Both the position numbers and the translations under genes were made by a program. 64,000 nucleotides of DNA from NCBI GenBank assembly GCA_965242805.1, contig CBDETD010000002.1, forward strand, positions 2,914,001 to 2,978,000, read 5' to 3'. This document shows, piece after piece, positions 36,361-46,148 of the stretch. Within the stretch, counting starts at the first letter, position 1; the number at the start of each line of letters is the position of its first letter. The notes beneath the pieces were generated by a model. That model made no database searches and was not told the origin of the DNA. It saw only the letters and a list, made by a program, of their open reading frames with translations. This DNA is from JANQEU01 sp965242805. Its GTDB lineage: Bacteria > Bacteroidota > Bacteroidia > Cytophagales > Cyclobacteriaceae.

Positions 36361-37740
36361 TTGGCCTTAATTAAATCAATCGCTGGTATTCGCGGAACAA
36401 TCGGTGGTGAAATTGGGGAATCACTGACTCCCGTGGATGTTGTAAAATTCACCGCTGCTTATGGCGAATGGCTGCAATCCTCCAAACACAAAAAGGTAGT
36501 TGTGGGCAGGGATGCCAGGCCATCAGGCCCCATTATCTCCAACCTTGTATGCAACACGTTAATCTCACAGGGTTTCGATGTTGTTGACCTGGGCTTATCA
36601 ACCACTCCAACAGTGGAAATGGCCGTGACAAATGAATCTGCAGCAGGTGGAATAATCATCACTGCAAGTCACAATCCATCTGGTTGGAATGCACTTAAAC
36701 TACTGAATGAAAGAGGTGAGTTCATCAGTGCCAAAGACGGTTTGTCGATCCTTGAAATGGCAGAAGAAGAGGAAACGGTATTTCCTGAGGTAAAGAAATT
36801 TGGGAAATATTCAACGAACGAGAATTACATTGAGTGGCATATTGATCAGATCCTTAAGCTCGAACTGGTCAATACTGAAGCCATCAAAAAAAAGAAATTT
36901 AAAGTCATCATTGATGCGGTAAATAGCACAGGCGGCATTGCGGTCCCAAAATTATTGGAAAAGCTGGGCGTGGAATACACACCCCTTTACTGCGAGCCGA
37001 ACGGAATCTTTCCCCATAATCCGGAACCACTCCCTGAGAACTTAATGACCATTTCAGGCGAAATAGCGTCAGGACAATATGACCTTGGGATTGTTGTGGA
37101 TCCCGACGTGGATCGATTGGCGCTCATTTGTGAAGATGGTGAGTCCTTCGGAGAAGAGTATACATTGGTATCGGTGTCTGATTATGTCCTTTCCAAAAAG
37201 AAAGGAAATACGGTCTCAAACCTTTCCTCTACCAGGGCATTACGGGATGTCACGGAGAAACGTGGCGGCAAATACTTTGCAGCGGCCGTGGGAGAGGTCA
37301 ATGTTGTTGCCACCATGAAAGAGGAGAAAGCAGTCATTGGAGGTGAAGGTAACGGTGGAGTGATACTACCCGAATTACATTATGGCCGTGACGCATTGCT
37401 GGGAATAGCTCTGTTTCTTTCTCACCTGGCAGAGTTTGGAAAAAGTGCATCTTTTCTTCGGTCAACCTATCCAAATTATCATATTTCCAAGAACAAGATT
37501 GAACTCACCCCGGATATTGACGTCGACGAAGTTCTTGAGACATTGAAGAAAAAATACGCTTCAAGTCCTCAAAACACCATTGATGGGATCAAAATCGAGT
37601 TTGACAAGGAGTGGGTCCATTTAAGAAAGTCCAACACTGAACCAATTATTCGTATTTTTGCCGAGTCAGAAACTTTAGCAACTGCTGAGCATCTGGCAAA
37701 TAAGTTGATCTCGGACATAAAAGAGATCATTTCAGACTAA
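36361..37740 (+). CDS. glmM: Phosphoglucosamine mutase
   Basis: This enzyme interconverts glucosamine-6-phosphate and glucosamine-1-phosphate for UDP-GlcNAc synthesis. Starting at the TTG at 36361 gives 459 residues beginning MALIKSIAGIRGTIGGE, the usual opening in Bacteroidota. The phosphoserine loop is ITASHNPSGWNALK, the metal loop is VVDPDVDRLAL, and sugar binding is in GGEGNGGVILPE. A longer frame start at the TTG at 36325 would put the start in the loop of the hairpin at 36317-36339. Confidence 0.9.
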   Translation: MALIKSIAGIRGTIGGEIGESLTPVDVVKFTAAYGEWLQSSKHKKVVVGRDARPSGPIISNLVCNTLISQGFDVVDLGLSTTPTVEMAVTNESAAGGIIITASHNPSGWNALKLLNERGEFISAKDGLSILEMAEEEETVFPEVKKFGKYSTNENYIEWHIDQILKLELVNTEAIKKKKFKVIIDAVNSTGGIAVPKLLEKLGVEYTPLYCEPNGIFPHNPEPLPENLMTISGEIASGQYDLGIVVDPDVDRLALICEDGESFGEEYTLVSVSDYVLSKKKGNTVSNLSSTRALRDVTEKRGGKYFAAAVGEVNVVATMKEEKAVIGGEGNGGVILPELHYGRDALLGIALFLSHLAEFGKSASFLRSTYPNYHISKNKIELTPDIDVDEVLETLKKKYASSPQNTIDGIKIEFDKEWVHLRKSNTEPIIRIFAESETLATAEHLANKLISDIKEIISD

Positions 37741-37752
37741 TCCGAATGTGAT

Positions 37753-38892
37753 ATGAGAGTTTATCTGGACAATGCGGCCACCACACCCCTGGATCCGGCT
37801 GTGTTTGAGGCTATGAAGCCATTGATGACCGAATTTTATGGAAATCCATCATCTATTCATGGGCACGGTCGAGAAGTAAGATCATTTGTGGAGCGTGCCC
37901 GAAAAAAGGTAGCTGATCTGCTGAATACATCTCCATCGGAAATCTTCTTTACATCTGGTGGGACTGAGGCGGATAACACAGCTTTAAGATGCTCAGTCAA
38001 ATCGCTAGGCATTGAAAGGATCATCACCTCCAGAGTTGAGCACCACGCTGTACTACACACTGCAGAGCTTCTTGGAGAGTGGGGTACTCAGATTGATTTT
38101 GTGGATCTGGATGACAATGGCAACGTCCAGATCGATCATCTGGAAAAGTTGTTGGAGAAAAACAGCAAAAAGACCATCGTCAGTCTGATGCAGGCTAACA
38201 ATGAGATCGGAAATATTTTGGATCTGAATGAAGTAGGAACTCTCTGTCGCGAACACGGTGTTCTCTTCCATTCGGATACGGTTCAGACCGTGGGTCATTT
38301 CCATCATGACCTTCAGCAATTACCCATAGATTTCATGGTTGGGTCAGCTCACAAGTTCAATGGCCCCAAGGGGATTGGATTCCTGTACGTGCACCACAAC
38401 ACAAGGATCCACCCATTTATTCACGGTGGTTCTCAGGAGCGGAATATGCGTGGGGGAACTGAGAATGTCTATGGAATAGTCGGATTGGCGAAAGCCCTGG
38501 AGATAGCCTATGAGGATATGGAAAACCATAGGAAACACATTGAAAGCCTTAAGAGCCATATGATTAAGAGCTTAAAAGAAAATATCCCCGATGTGGCGTT
38601 CAATGGAGAATCCGGGGATATGGAAAGGAGCCTTTACACAGTCCTGAATGTCTGTATCCCTGAGACGGCGATCAATGAAATGTTATTGTTTAACCTTGAC
38701 ATTAGTGGGATCTCGGCTTCAGGTGGCAGTGCGTGCTCCAGCGGTTCCAATGTAGGCTCACATGTACTCGCTCAATTGGATCGAAATCACGATCGTGGCG
38801 CCATAAGATTTTCATTTGGAAGAGACAATACACATGAAGAGATAGATTACGTCGTTGAAAAACTAAGTGATATTGTTGGTGTGAGTGTATAA
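37753..38892 (+). CDS. Cysteine desulfurase
   Basis: This class V PLP enzyme removes sulfur from cysteine for Fe-S clusters and thiolation. Of 379 residues, it begins MRVYLDNAATTPLDPAV, the PLP lysine is in GSAHKFNGPKGIGFLYV, and the catalytic cysteine is in SGGSACSSGSNVGSHVL. It resembles the NifS/IscS group. No iscU, sufE or tRNA-modification gene is adjacent, so the acceptor is not clear. Its stop overlaps the amidase start by 8 bp. Confidence 0.92.
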   Translation: MRVYLDNAATTPLDPAVFEAMKPLMTEFYGNPSSIHGHGREVRSFVERARKKVADLLNTSPSEIFFTSGGTEADNTALRCSVKSLGIERIITSRVEHHAVLHTAELLGEWGTQIDFVDLDDNGNVQIDHLEKLLEKNSKKTIVSLMQANNEIGNILDLNEVGTLCREHGVLFHSDTVQTVGHFHHDLQQLPIDFMVGSAHKFNGPKGIGFLYVHHNTRIHPFIHGGSQERNMRGGTENVYGIVGLAKALEIAYEDMENHRKHIESLKSHMIKSLKENIPDVAFNGESGDMERSLYTVLNVCIPETAINEMLLFNLDISGISASGGSACSSGSNVGSHVLAQLDRNHDRGAIRFSFGRDNTHEEIDYVVEKLSDIVGVSV

Positions 38893-40309
38893 ATTCCTAC
38901 TAGGCTGTATAATTCTAATTATTTTCCCCTTTACGGGGTATAGTCAGCAGACTTTACTTAAAGAAAAATCCTTCTCTTGTCAATTTCAAGTTCAGAGAAC
39001 AGGCAGCTTCATTTCCCATAAATTGATCACAGCCGTAGCAGTTCGATCAGCTGCTCACAGTGAATTTTTTCTTATATATCAGGAAGACACGATGAAGATT
39101 CCTTTGGATCCGGATGGGCCCGAATACACCTATTTCATTTCACTGCAGACTCCAACTAATGATTTGAAAGTTTTTAGTAACGATGATGAATTTCAGGTTC
39201 ATCTTATCAATTCCGGCCAAATCTCAGGACCATTTTCCAACGCTCGTTTGCAAAACGTTCAGGAATGTGGTGAACCATTGGCTTACATACCCCAATCCGA
39301 ATGGAGGCAGGGACTACCGGATCCCTCCTATGACCGATCATTCCATGAGGTTAACCACAACATTGTACATCATTCAGCCGGCTCCAACTCCAATACCAAT
39401 TATACACAGGTCGTGAGGGATATCTACATTCTTCACACAGAGGTGAACGGATGGTCAGATATCGGATACAATTATTTGGTCGCTCAGGACGGTACCCTAT
39501 ACGCGGGACGTGATCCGGATGGTGGAAGCCAGGACCTGGTACGTGGTGCTCATTTTTGTGGGAGGAATACTGGAACTTTAGGAATCTGTCTTTTGGGAAA
39601 TTACGAAGAAGTAGAACCAACCCAGGAATCATGGACCACCCTGCAGAATTTCATGGTATATTCATTAATAAACCTCAACCTGGATCCATTTGATGAGATC
39701 AGCCATCCAACGGGTTTGTTGGGCACTATTGCGGGTCACAGGGACGGATGCGCCACACTTTGCCCCGGGGAGAATGTTTATACCAGAATCGAGAGTCTCA
39801 AAGCTGAAGTCGCATCGCAAATCGAACTTTGTATAGAGGAACAACTCCTTGTTTTTGAATTCGACTCGACAGTAGCTGTCGGTCAACCCATAGTGTTTAC
39901 TAACTTGAGCCAGGGGTACGAATCTTATGAATGGATATTTGAAGGGGGAACGCCCTCTTCCAGTACCAATTATGATGGGATCACAACCTACCTGACACCG
40001 GGGACATATGATATTACTTTAGTTGGATACCAGGGAGAGGAAGTAGATACCCTGAGTTATCCTCAATCGATTACTGCAAGTCGCTTCTCCAATACACCAG
40101 CCGTTTTACCTAATCCAATAAGCCGGTTCGATCGTCTTAAAATCGATTTCGTCCATGACGTTGAAACCGTCAGAATATTTGATTCCTCCGGAAAGTTTGT
40201 GGATTACAAGGAACAGGACGAATTCTCTGTCAATTATGTTCCTGGAATTTACTTTCTGTATCTGACAACCTCGGATGGTCCATATTTTCGAAGACTGATT
40301 GTCAGATAA
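38885..40309 (+). CDS. Secreted N-acetylmuramoyl-L-alanine amidase with PKD-like and T9SS-like domains
   Basis: This 474-residue protein has a signal peptide (to about residue 20, GYSQ). An amidase_2/PGRP domain (about 140-310) has zinc ligands in NIVHHSAGS and IAGHRDGCATLCPG. A PKD-like domain (about 325-395) contains YEWIFEGGTPSSS. A C-terminal 80-residue region ending GIYFLYLTTSDGPYFRRLIVR-like (about 400-474) fits a type A type IX secretion sorting signal. It is predicted to cleave peptidoglycan stem peptides outside the cell. GTG start. Confidence 0.87.
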   Translation: MYKFLLGCIILIIFPFTGYSQQTLLKEKSFSCQFQVQRTGSFISHKLITAVAVRSAAHSEFFLIYQEDTMKIPLDPDGPEYTYFISLQTPTNDLKVFSNDDEFQVHLINSGQISGPFSNARLQNVQECGEPLAYIPQSEWRQGLPDPSYDRSFHEVNHNIVHHSAGSNSNTNYTQVVRDIYILHTEVNGWSDIGYNYLVAQDGTLYAGRDPDGGSQDLVRGAHFCGRNTGTLGICLLGNYEEVEPTQESWTTLQNFMVYSLINLNLDPFDEISHPTGLLGTIAGHRDGCATLCPGENVYTRIESLKAEVASQIELCIEEQLLVFEFDSTVAVGQPIVFTNLSQGYESYEWIFEGGTPSSSTNYDGITTYLTPGTYDITLVGYQGEEVDTLSYPQSITASRFSNTPAVLPNPISRFDRLKIDFVHDVETVRIFDSSGKFVDYKEQDEFSVNYVPGIYFLYLTTSDGPYFRRLIVR

Positions 40310-40442
40310 TCTTTTTCCAAATCCTTATCCAAGATCTATTCAACATGGAAGCATTTTTCACACTCTGTCAATCAAAAACAAACGATAAATTCAACTTTAC
40401 AAAATGGAATATCTTTATCCGATAGTATTGATGAAGTAACTT

Positions 40443-40814
40443 ATGAAAATCGTAATCTGGATCGTACAAGTAATCGTCACCATCGCTTTCCTCGGAGCAG
40501 GGATCTCCAAACTCATCACACCATATGGTGAGATGCAGGCAGATCCGAATATGGCCTGGGTCAATGACTTCTCCCCATTGCAGATACAGATTATTTCGTT
40601 ACTGGAAGTACTGGGGGCATTGGGAGTGATCCTTCCAATGATCGTAAAGAAGTTCAAATTCTTTGTCCCAGTTTCGGCAATCGGATTGGCATTGACCATG
40701 GTCGGTGCCGCGATGACCCATATTTTAAGGGGAGAATCCATTATACCCAATGTAGTCCTTTTCCTTCTGGCTGGGTTGACTGCATGGTGGCGAAGGGATT
40801 ATCTTAAGAGCTGA
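40443..40814 (+). CDS. DoxX-like membrane protein
   Basis: This 123-residue protein has four predicted helices, with FLGAGISKLITP in the first and LLEVLGALGVILP in the second, as in DoxX/DoxD-like small membrane proteins of unknown function. Some relatives are linked to quinone or thiol redox chemistry. It stands alone, with an unusual inverted-repeat cluster downstream. Confidence 0.8.
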   Translation: MKIVIWIVQVIVTIAFLGAGISKLITPYGEMQADPNMAWVNDFSPLQIQIISLLEVLGALGVILPMIVKKFKFFVPVSAIGLALTMVGAAMTHILRGESIIPNVVLFLLAGLTAWWRRDYLKS

Positions 40815-40841
40815 TTTTGAAGTATGTCTGGCGTGAAAATA

Positions 40842-40902
40842 ACTTCCATCCCAGAGTTGTAGGCTTTAAATCACTGGAGTGGAAGTTACTTCCAATCCAG
40901 AG
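40842..40902. repeat. Three half-site inverted/direct repeat cluster between convergent genes
   Basis: Half-site A at 40842-40854 (ACTTCCATCCCAG) and C at 40888-40900 (ACTTCCAATCCAG) are direct repeats; B at 40874-40886 (CTGGAGTGGAAGT) is their inverse. B can pair with A (11 of 13) or with C (12 of 13), but not both. It lies between convergent genes and has no U-run in either direction. Confidence 0.7.
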
Positions 40903-40916
40903 AATATCATTTCAAA

Positions 40917-42578
40917 TCAATCTTTTTTCTCCATCCACAGGTTTCGTACCCGGCCATTTGAGACAAATATTCCCTCCACTTCATCATCCTCGTTACGCTT
41001 GTACTTGACCAGTCCAAAAGGCCATGAACCTTCGATAACATCCTTTTTTATCCTTTTCATCTTAAAATCCCCATGCCGGGAGTGATGCCAAAAAAGAGTA
41101 TCTCCCACCGTATAGATATTATAAGTTGTTTCAAGTTCCGGGCTGTAATACTCTCCGGTGTAGGATGCAATTTCTCCTGAATTCGGTTCAGAAGGTAAGA
41201 ATCCCCTGGAAATAATCGGTGGACCGTCATTGATGGTCACTACCATTTTTCGGTTACCATTTTCCCTTTCGAATTTGACTTTGAGGTCGACATCTACTTT
41301 GGCCATCTGGAATAAGTTTTTGCCAATTGGAACCAAAGGGCTCTCACTTGTTTCCGACCTGAAGTATCTGAGGGTATCCTCTCTGACGTACATCTTCCTA
41401 ACATAATTTCCCTTATCATTCCAGAAGTATCCTTCGAATTCTTTGAGATCCTCGGTTGATAGATTCTTTGATTTGATCTTATCTGGTTTACCAGATACTT
41501 TCTCACCCTTACCCAATAATATTTCTGATATGGAATTGACTTTCTGACCTGCTCCCGCTGAGGAGAAATTTGTAAGAACAGCAATGCTCAACTTATTATC
41601 AGGATATGACACTACATTGGACCGATACCCTCCGATGGACCCACCATGCCTTATGCTTCTGCTTCCGTTGAATTTACCAATGTTGACACCAAATGCGTAG
41701 TTATTCATTTCACCATCATTGAACGGGTCAGTGGTCTGCAACATTTCGAAATGATCTTCCCAACCTGGTGTTGGATTGGTAAAATTGTTGAGCCAAACAA
41801 GTAGGTTTTGAACAGTGGAGTGCATATTACCCGAACCTACATATCCCCAATATTCCACAGCCCTTTCGAATCCATTTTTGGCAGATCCGTAGTAGGACGT
41901 TGCATTTTGTGGTACTACCCTATTGTATTTATCTTCCACATAGGTATTCCTCATCCCTAAAGGGCTGAAAACTTCATTTTTCATCCATGAAGTAAATTCC
42001 TCTCCAGTCACATTCTCAATTATCTTGGCCATGTAGATATATCCTGTATTGCAGTACAGATATTCATCTCCGGGCCGAAAATTGAGGTCTTGTTGCTTTG
42101 CCATAAATCGATACAGATCCTCATTTGTACGGGCGTCATCTCCCCTCCATCCTGCTAATCCCAGCAAAGCATGCAAACTTCGGAGCCCACTCGTGTGATG
42201 TAATAAGTGACGGACGGTAATTTTTTCTTTGAATTCGGGCAATTCAGGCACGTGCTTCCGAATGTCATCGTCTATAGATATTTTTCCGTCCTGGTGGAGT
42301 TTAACAATTCCCATGGCAGTGAATTGTTTGGAAACAGAAGCTGTATTGAAAATAGTTTCTGTTGTATTAGGCACAAGGTATTCGAGGCTGCTCAGACCAT
42401 ATGATCTTAAAAAGATGATCTCTCCATCTTGCATAATCCCAACTACTCCACCGGGGTGATTGGGTCGATTCCATTCCACAAAGAGATCATCAATATTTTG
42501 ATGGTCTTCATCAGTAAGCTGACCAACTCCATGAAAGGATATTAGGATATAAAGGATAAAGATCAATAAACGTCTCAT
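40917..42578 (-). CDS. Secreted serine hydrolase of the beta-lactamase (class C-like) family
   Basis: This 553-residue exported protein has a signal peptide (to about residue 20). The serine-hydrolase core has SxxK in TASVSKQFT, YxN in YCNTGY and HGG in IRHGGSIGGYRS. A C-terminal extension (about 370-553) of beta-strands follows, as in many Bacteroidota members of this family. It probably acts on D-peptides or esters; there is no reason to call it a resistance enzyme. Confidence 0.88.
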   Translation of the reverse strand: MRRLLIFILYILISFHGVGQLTDEDHQNIDDLFVEWNRPNHPGGVVGIMQDGEIIFLRSYGLSSLEYLVPNTTETIFNTASVSKQFTAMGIVKLHQDGKISIDDDIRKHVPELPEFKEKITVRHLLHHTSGLRSLHALLGLAGWRGDDARTNEDLYRFMAKQQDLNFRPGDEYLYCNTGYIYMAKIIENVTGEEFTSWMKNEVFSPLGMRNTYVEDKYNRVVPQNATSYYGSAKNGFERAVEYWGYVGSGNMHSTVQNLLVWLNNFTNPTPGWEDHFEMLQTTDPFNDGEMNNYAFGVNIGKFNGSRSIRHGGSIGGYRSNVVSYPDNKLSIAVLTNFSSAGAGQKVNSISEILLGKGEKVSGKPDKIKSKNLSTEDLKEFEGYFWNDKGNYVRKMYVREDTLRYFRSETSESPLVPIGKNLFQMAKVDVDLKVKFERENGNRKMVVTINDGPPIISRGFLPSEPNSGEIASYTGEYYSPELETTYNIYTVGDTLFWHHSRHGDFKMKRIKKDVIEGSWPFGLVKYKRNEDDEVEGIFVSNGRVRNLWMEKKD

Positions 42579-42689
42579 ACTGCACTCGGTCGATGAACTT
42601 ATAAATTAGGGAAATGATCATCAACTGAAGAACATGTTCTGATGTACGGCAATAAAATTCTTCGGTCTGGACACCGGACCAAAGAGTAT

Positions 42690-44147
42690 CTACTTTGGGA
42701 TGAATTCCACCTCAACTTCTTTCATGTCCTCGACAAGAAATTCAATTCCCTGCTGATTATCGGCAAGATAATATTGAAAAAAATCGAGAATGACACGGTT
42801 GGTCAATGAGATCACTTTTTGGGAAGGAATACTTCCTAATTGTCCATAGATCCCTAAAACCGGCCATACCATAGGTAAATCTGTGAAATCGGCGTGCTTT
42901 GCTGATTGGAATGTTAGCTCATAATAATCATGAGTGCTCCTCAATTTTAAGAATTCATTGTTATCAACTCCGTCCTGACTATAGATCATCATAAAGGGGA
43001 CTTTCAATGAATCGTAATTCCTATTACCATACTGAAGACCATCCACATTTATTGCAGCCTTGATACGATCATCCGATTTGGATAGTTCGGTGGTAACGGC
43101 ACCCCCTATGGACATTCCTATAGCTCCAATTCGATCTTCGTCCAATTTCAATTGAATATCGGAAATGTTCGTGAGTTGATTCCCTAATATAGCATCCAAA
43201 ACAAATCGATTGTCCTGTTCCCAGTAACTGACAATTTCATTCATAGGTGAGTCCCTGATTGCCTCTAACATGATGTGAGCTCGAATTTCGATATCCGATA
43301 TGTTCTCAATGGAATCTCTCGCTTGTTGAATTGGTCTGGAGGAGTTTTCAATCCATGATAGCCCTTTTTGAAAATTTTCCCAACTTGTCACAAACTCCGG
43401 CAATACTGTTCCGGTAGAGATGTTTACCCTAAGACTTTCATAAGGGTGACCAATACTCACCACAACAAATCCATTACTAGCAAAGTGTTCCATGAGTAAA
43501 GTGTTTTGTTCAGAAAACATCTGAAGCCCGTGATTGAATAATATCAAGGGATATCTTTCCTGATCATTTGCGATTGCGACATTCGGATATGAATTGGTGT
43601 GAATGCCTCTCATATAACTTGTGAGGAAGCTGATCGCATCTGACTTTCCTTTATAAAGTTCTGCCCACATGGTGCTGCGTTGCAGATTTTCATTCTTATC
43701 AAGTTCTGCTGGATGCCATATTTGAATAAAAAGTTCTCTGGAATCTCCCGATTGATCGGTCAGTCGTTCATCCCGTAAAGAATCTTTGAGAACAAGAGAT
43801 CTTAATCCTACATCGTAACTACCCATAGGAGCGGGCAAATCCTTTATTGGCATCGTAACCATATATAAAGCAGAAGTACCAATAAGTAATGAGCCAAGTA
43901 TAAATCCTACTACCCTAAAGAACAGGTATGAAATTGAACTCCTAAGGATCAAGAGCGATGAAATAATGAAAACGAATAGACAGAAGACCGAGTGCCATCT
44001 AAAGATCTCAATTATTACGTGCAGAGCTAGAATGAAAGCAGATCCTGCCAAGATAAGTATCTGGAGTCTCCTGAAGGCCCCAAAAAATGAAATGGAAATT
44101 AGTAAAAGAAAGGACCCCAATATCCACAGTCCCTCAAAAAATTGCAT
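42690..44147 (-). CDS. Membrane-anchored alpha/beta hydrolase (PAF-acetylhydrolase-like)
   Basis: The N-terminal 110 residues contain three to four hydrophobic helices. The rest is an alpha/beta hydrolase with oxyanion region LILFNHGLQMFSEQN, nucleophile in IGMSIGGAVT, and late histidine in SAKHADFTDLP. This resembles platelet-activating factor acetylhydrolase II and dienelactone-hydrolase relatives. Substrate is likely an ester or lipid at the membrane surface. Next gene on this strand is more than 100 bp away. Confidence 0.8.
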   Translation of the reverse strand: MQFFEGLWILGSFLLLISISFFGAFRRLQILILAGSAFILALHVIIEIFRWHSVFCLFVFIISSLLILRSSISYLFFRVVGFILGSLLIGTSALYMVTMPIKDLPAPMGSYDVGLRSLVLKDSLRDERLTDQSGDSRELFIQIWHPAELDKNENLQRSTMWAELYKGKSDAISFLTSYMRGIHTNSYPNVAIANDQERYPLILFNHGLQMFSEQNTLLMEHFASNGFVVVSIGHPYESLRVNISTGTVLPEFVTSWENFQKGLSWIENSSRPIQQARDSIENISDIEIRAHIMLEAIRDSPMNEIVSYWEQDNRFVLDAILGNQLTNISDIQLKLDEDRIGAIGMSIGGAVTTELSKSDDRIKAAINVDGLQYGNRNYDSLKVPFMMIYSQDGVDNNEFLKLRSTHDYYELTFQSAKHADFTDLPMVWPVLGIYGQLGSIPSQKVISLTNRVILDFFQYYLADNQQGIEFLVEDMKEVEVEFIPK

Positions 44148-44323
44148 TATGATCAGATTTTGACGAAAGACTAAAGGGATTCTAAATAGTTGCTTTTACT
44201 TCTATGGAACTCCATATTACTTACTGATCCATTAATCCGTCTTTCGCCAACAAATAATAAGTTGATTTTATTTATTAATTTAACTTCTTGTCATCAATCA
44301 AGTTGTTTTGAAATACGGTAACC

Positions 44324-44932
44324 ATGAATAATAAAATCATTTTTACCATCGTGCTTAGTTGTCTTCTGGCCACAATAGTACTGGGACAGGGAGGAAGAAA
44401 ATTTGATCATACCATTGGCTCTTTCACAGACCCAAGGGATGGTCGGGAATACAAAACAATTACTTTCATCAAGGATCATCACGGAGCCAAAATTGTAAGA
44501 ACCTGGTATGCAGAAAACGTCCAATACGATGTCGAAGGGTCCATTTGCTACAACAATATTGAAGAATACTGTGGTAAATACGGTAGACTTTATAACTATG
44601 AACAGGCGAACAGTGCATGTCCCGAAGGTTGGCATGTCCCAACTATTCATGAATGGAAGCATCTTTTCGAATTCTTCGGGGGACGTCATCACACTGGTAA
44701 GATAATGATGGACCACAGTGATACGGATATGCATATGCTAATGGGTGGATTTGGCGAACCAGGCCCCACCTTCAGAGACATTTCTATTAGTGGAAACTGG
44801 TGGGATAATGAGCTGAAGGACAGTAATACAGCCGGGATCATTACGTTGAAAAAGGAATCTCACCATGTATTCCATTCGAAAGTGGGGGATAACCATTTCC
44901 TTAGCTCCAGATGCGTCCAATACCATAATTGA
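44324..44932 (+). CDS. FISUMP-domain secreted protein
   Basis: This 202-residue protein has a signal peptide ending VLGQ. It contains the Fibrobacter succinogenes major paralogous (FISUMP) pattern: KYGRLYNYEQANSACPEGWHVPT, EWKHLF and NWWD--L, with SSRCVQ at the end. FISUMP domains are common in Bacteroidota surface proteins with unknown ligands and resemble C-type-lectin-like folds. The paired cysteines probably form disulfides. It ends 7 bp before a convergent gene. Confidence 0.8.
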   Translation: MNNKIIFTIVLSCLLATIVLGQGGRKFDHTIGSFTDPRDGREYKTITFIKDHHGAKIVRTWYAENVQYDVEGSICYNNIEEYCGKYGRLYNYEQANSACPEGWHVPTIHEWKHLFEFFGGRHHTGKIMMDHSDTDMHMLMGGFGEPGPTFRDISISGNWWDNELKDSNTAGIITLKKESHHVFHSKVGDNHFLSSRCVQYHN

Positions 44933-44939
44933 TGCTTCT

Positions 44940-45914
44940 CTAAGCGATCTCCAGCACTACATTCCCTTTTTTATGACCATGCTCAACATATCGATGAGCA
45001 TCAACAACATCCGCCAAATCATATTTCCTGTCTATTACTGATTTAAGTTTCCCCTCTTCTATGAAGTCCTTAATAGCTTTTATATTTCGCTTCTTTTCCA
45101 ATGATTTTAACAACCCTGTTGCAACAAAGATTGCCTTCTTTCCACCAAATAGGGAGCTTTTGATCATATTAGCAATAACCGACATGTTCAGTCCCGGATA
45201 TAAGTAAATCCCGTCATCAACAAGTGAGCTTTTTACTTTCTTGAATGCCAACTTACCTACAGTATCAAAGATCACATCGTATTTTTCTCCATTTTTAGTA
45301 AAATCCTCATTTACATAATCAATCACTTGATCAGCACCCAAGGATTTGACCCACTCCAAATTTGAAGTGCTGGTCACAGAAGTCACATTAGCATTGAAAT
45401 TTTTTGCTATTTGAGTGGCCGCAGTACCAATACTTCCTGATGCACCGTAAATGAGAATTTTTGTTCCGGATTTGATCAGTCCGTGGTCACGCAAGAATGG
45501 CAGAGCTGTCATTGAACCTTCCACAATAGCTGTTGCTTCATTAAAATTCATTTTCTTCGGTTTTCTAAGAATTACACCACTTTCCTTGATGGTTACATAT
45601 TCTGCATATGTCCCCCCATCAACATCGGTTGCTCCAAAGACCTCGTCTCCCACATTGAAGACCCTGACATTTTTTCCAACATCTTCAACAACTCCGGAAA
45701 AATCCGTTCCTGATATTGGATTGGAAGGTTTAAAGAGGCCCATGAATAGTCTCCCGATAAGGGGGTACCCTGTCCTCATAGCACAGTGTGCCGCCGTAAC
45801 TGAGGTGGAATGGATCTTTACTAAAACCTCATCATCTTTTGGAGTGGGTTTTTCAACTTCATGAAGTTCCAGAACCTCGGGTGATCCGTATTTTGTTGAT
45901 ATGATCGCTTTCAT
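44940..45914 (-). CDS. NAD(P)-dependent quinone oxidoreductase-like MDR protein
   Basis: This 324-residue medium-chain dehydrogenase begins MKAIISTKYGSPEVLEL, has the GTDFSGVVEDVG motif, and a Rossmann loop LIYGASGSIGTAATQIAKN. The catalytic-zinc and structural-zinc cysteines of alcohol dehydrogenases are absent, so it belongs to the zinc-free quinone-reductase or enoyl-reductase type. Alternative starts at 45923 and 45932 exist. A possible 44-residue ORF lies 20 bp upstream. Confidence 0.87.
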   Translation of the reverse strand: MKAIISTKYGSPEVLELHEVEKPTPKDDEVLVKIHSTSVTAAHCAMRTGYPLIGRLFMGLFKPSNPISGTDFSGVVEDVGKNVRVFNVGDEVFGATDVDGGTYAEYVTIKESGVILRKPKKMNFNEATAIVEGSMTALPFLRDHGLIKSGTKILIYGASGSIGTAATQIAKNFNANVTSVTSTSNLEWVKSLGADQVIDYVNEDFTKNGEKYDVIFDTVGKLAFKKVKSSLVDDGIYLYPGLNMSVIANMIKSSLFGGKKAIFVATGLLKSLEKKRNIKAIKDFIEEGKLKSVIDRKYDLADVVDAHRYVEHGHKKGNVVLEIA

Positions 45915-45934
45915 TTTTTCCATGTCTGTCAATT

Positions 45935-46069
45935 TTATTGAACAAGTAATGACAACAACTCCATCAGATTGCCTGGATTGATTAAAAAAGTAATGGTTGA
46001 GATAACGACTATCGCTATTAATACTATCAGATTCTTTTTCGTTGGTTTAGTCAATTCCAGAGTTACCAT
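45935..46069 (-). CDS. Possible 44-residue single-pass membrane protein
   Basis: A minus-strand ORF from ATG 46069 to TAA 45935-45937 codes for 44 residues with a basic N-terminus (TKPTKKN) and one TM helix (LIVLIAIVVISTITFLI). It ends 20 bp before the oxidoreductase start, so co-transcription is likely. The positive-inside layout and the hydrophobic block support a real microprotein; no homologue is known to me. Confidence 0.45.
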   Translation of the reverse strand: MVTLELTKPTKKNLIVLIAIVVISTITFLINPGNLMELLSLLVQ

Positions 46070-46148
46070 CTTACTGTCTACGTTAAAATTCTAGAGCCAA
46101 AAAAAAGATGTAATACGATGGGAATCGTTCCGGATTCGAAATCGGAAC

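Noticed and set aside
40917..42578. Possible antibiotic-resistance beta-lactamase
   Set aside because: The protein belongs to the broad serine-hydrolase/penicillin-binding family with a C-terminal extension, typical of Bacteroidota housekeeping or D-peptide enzymes.
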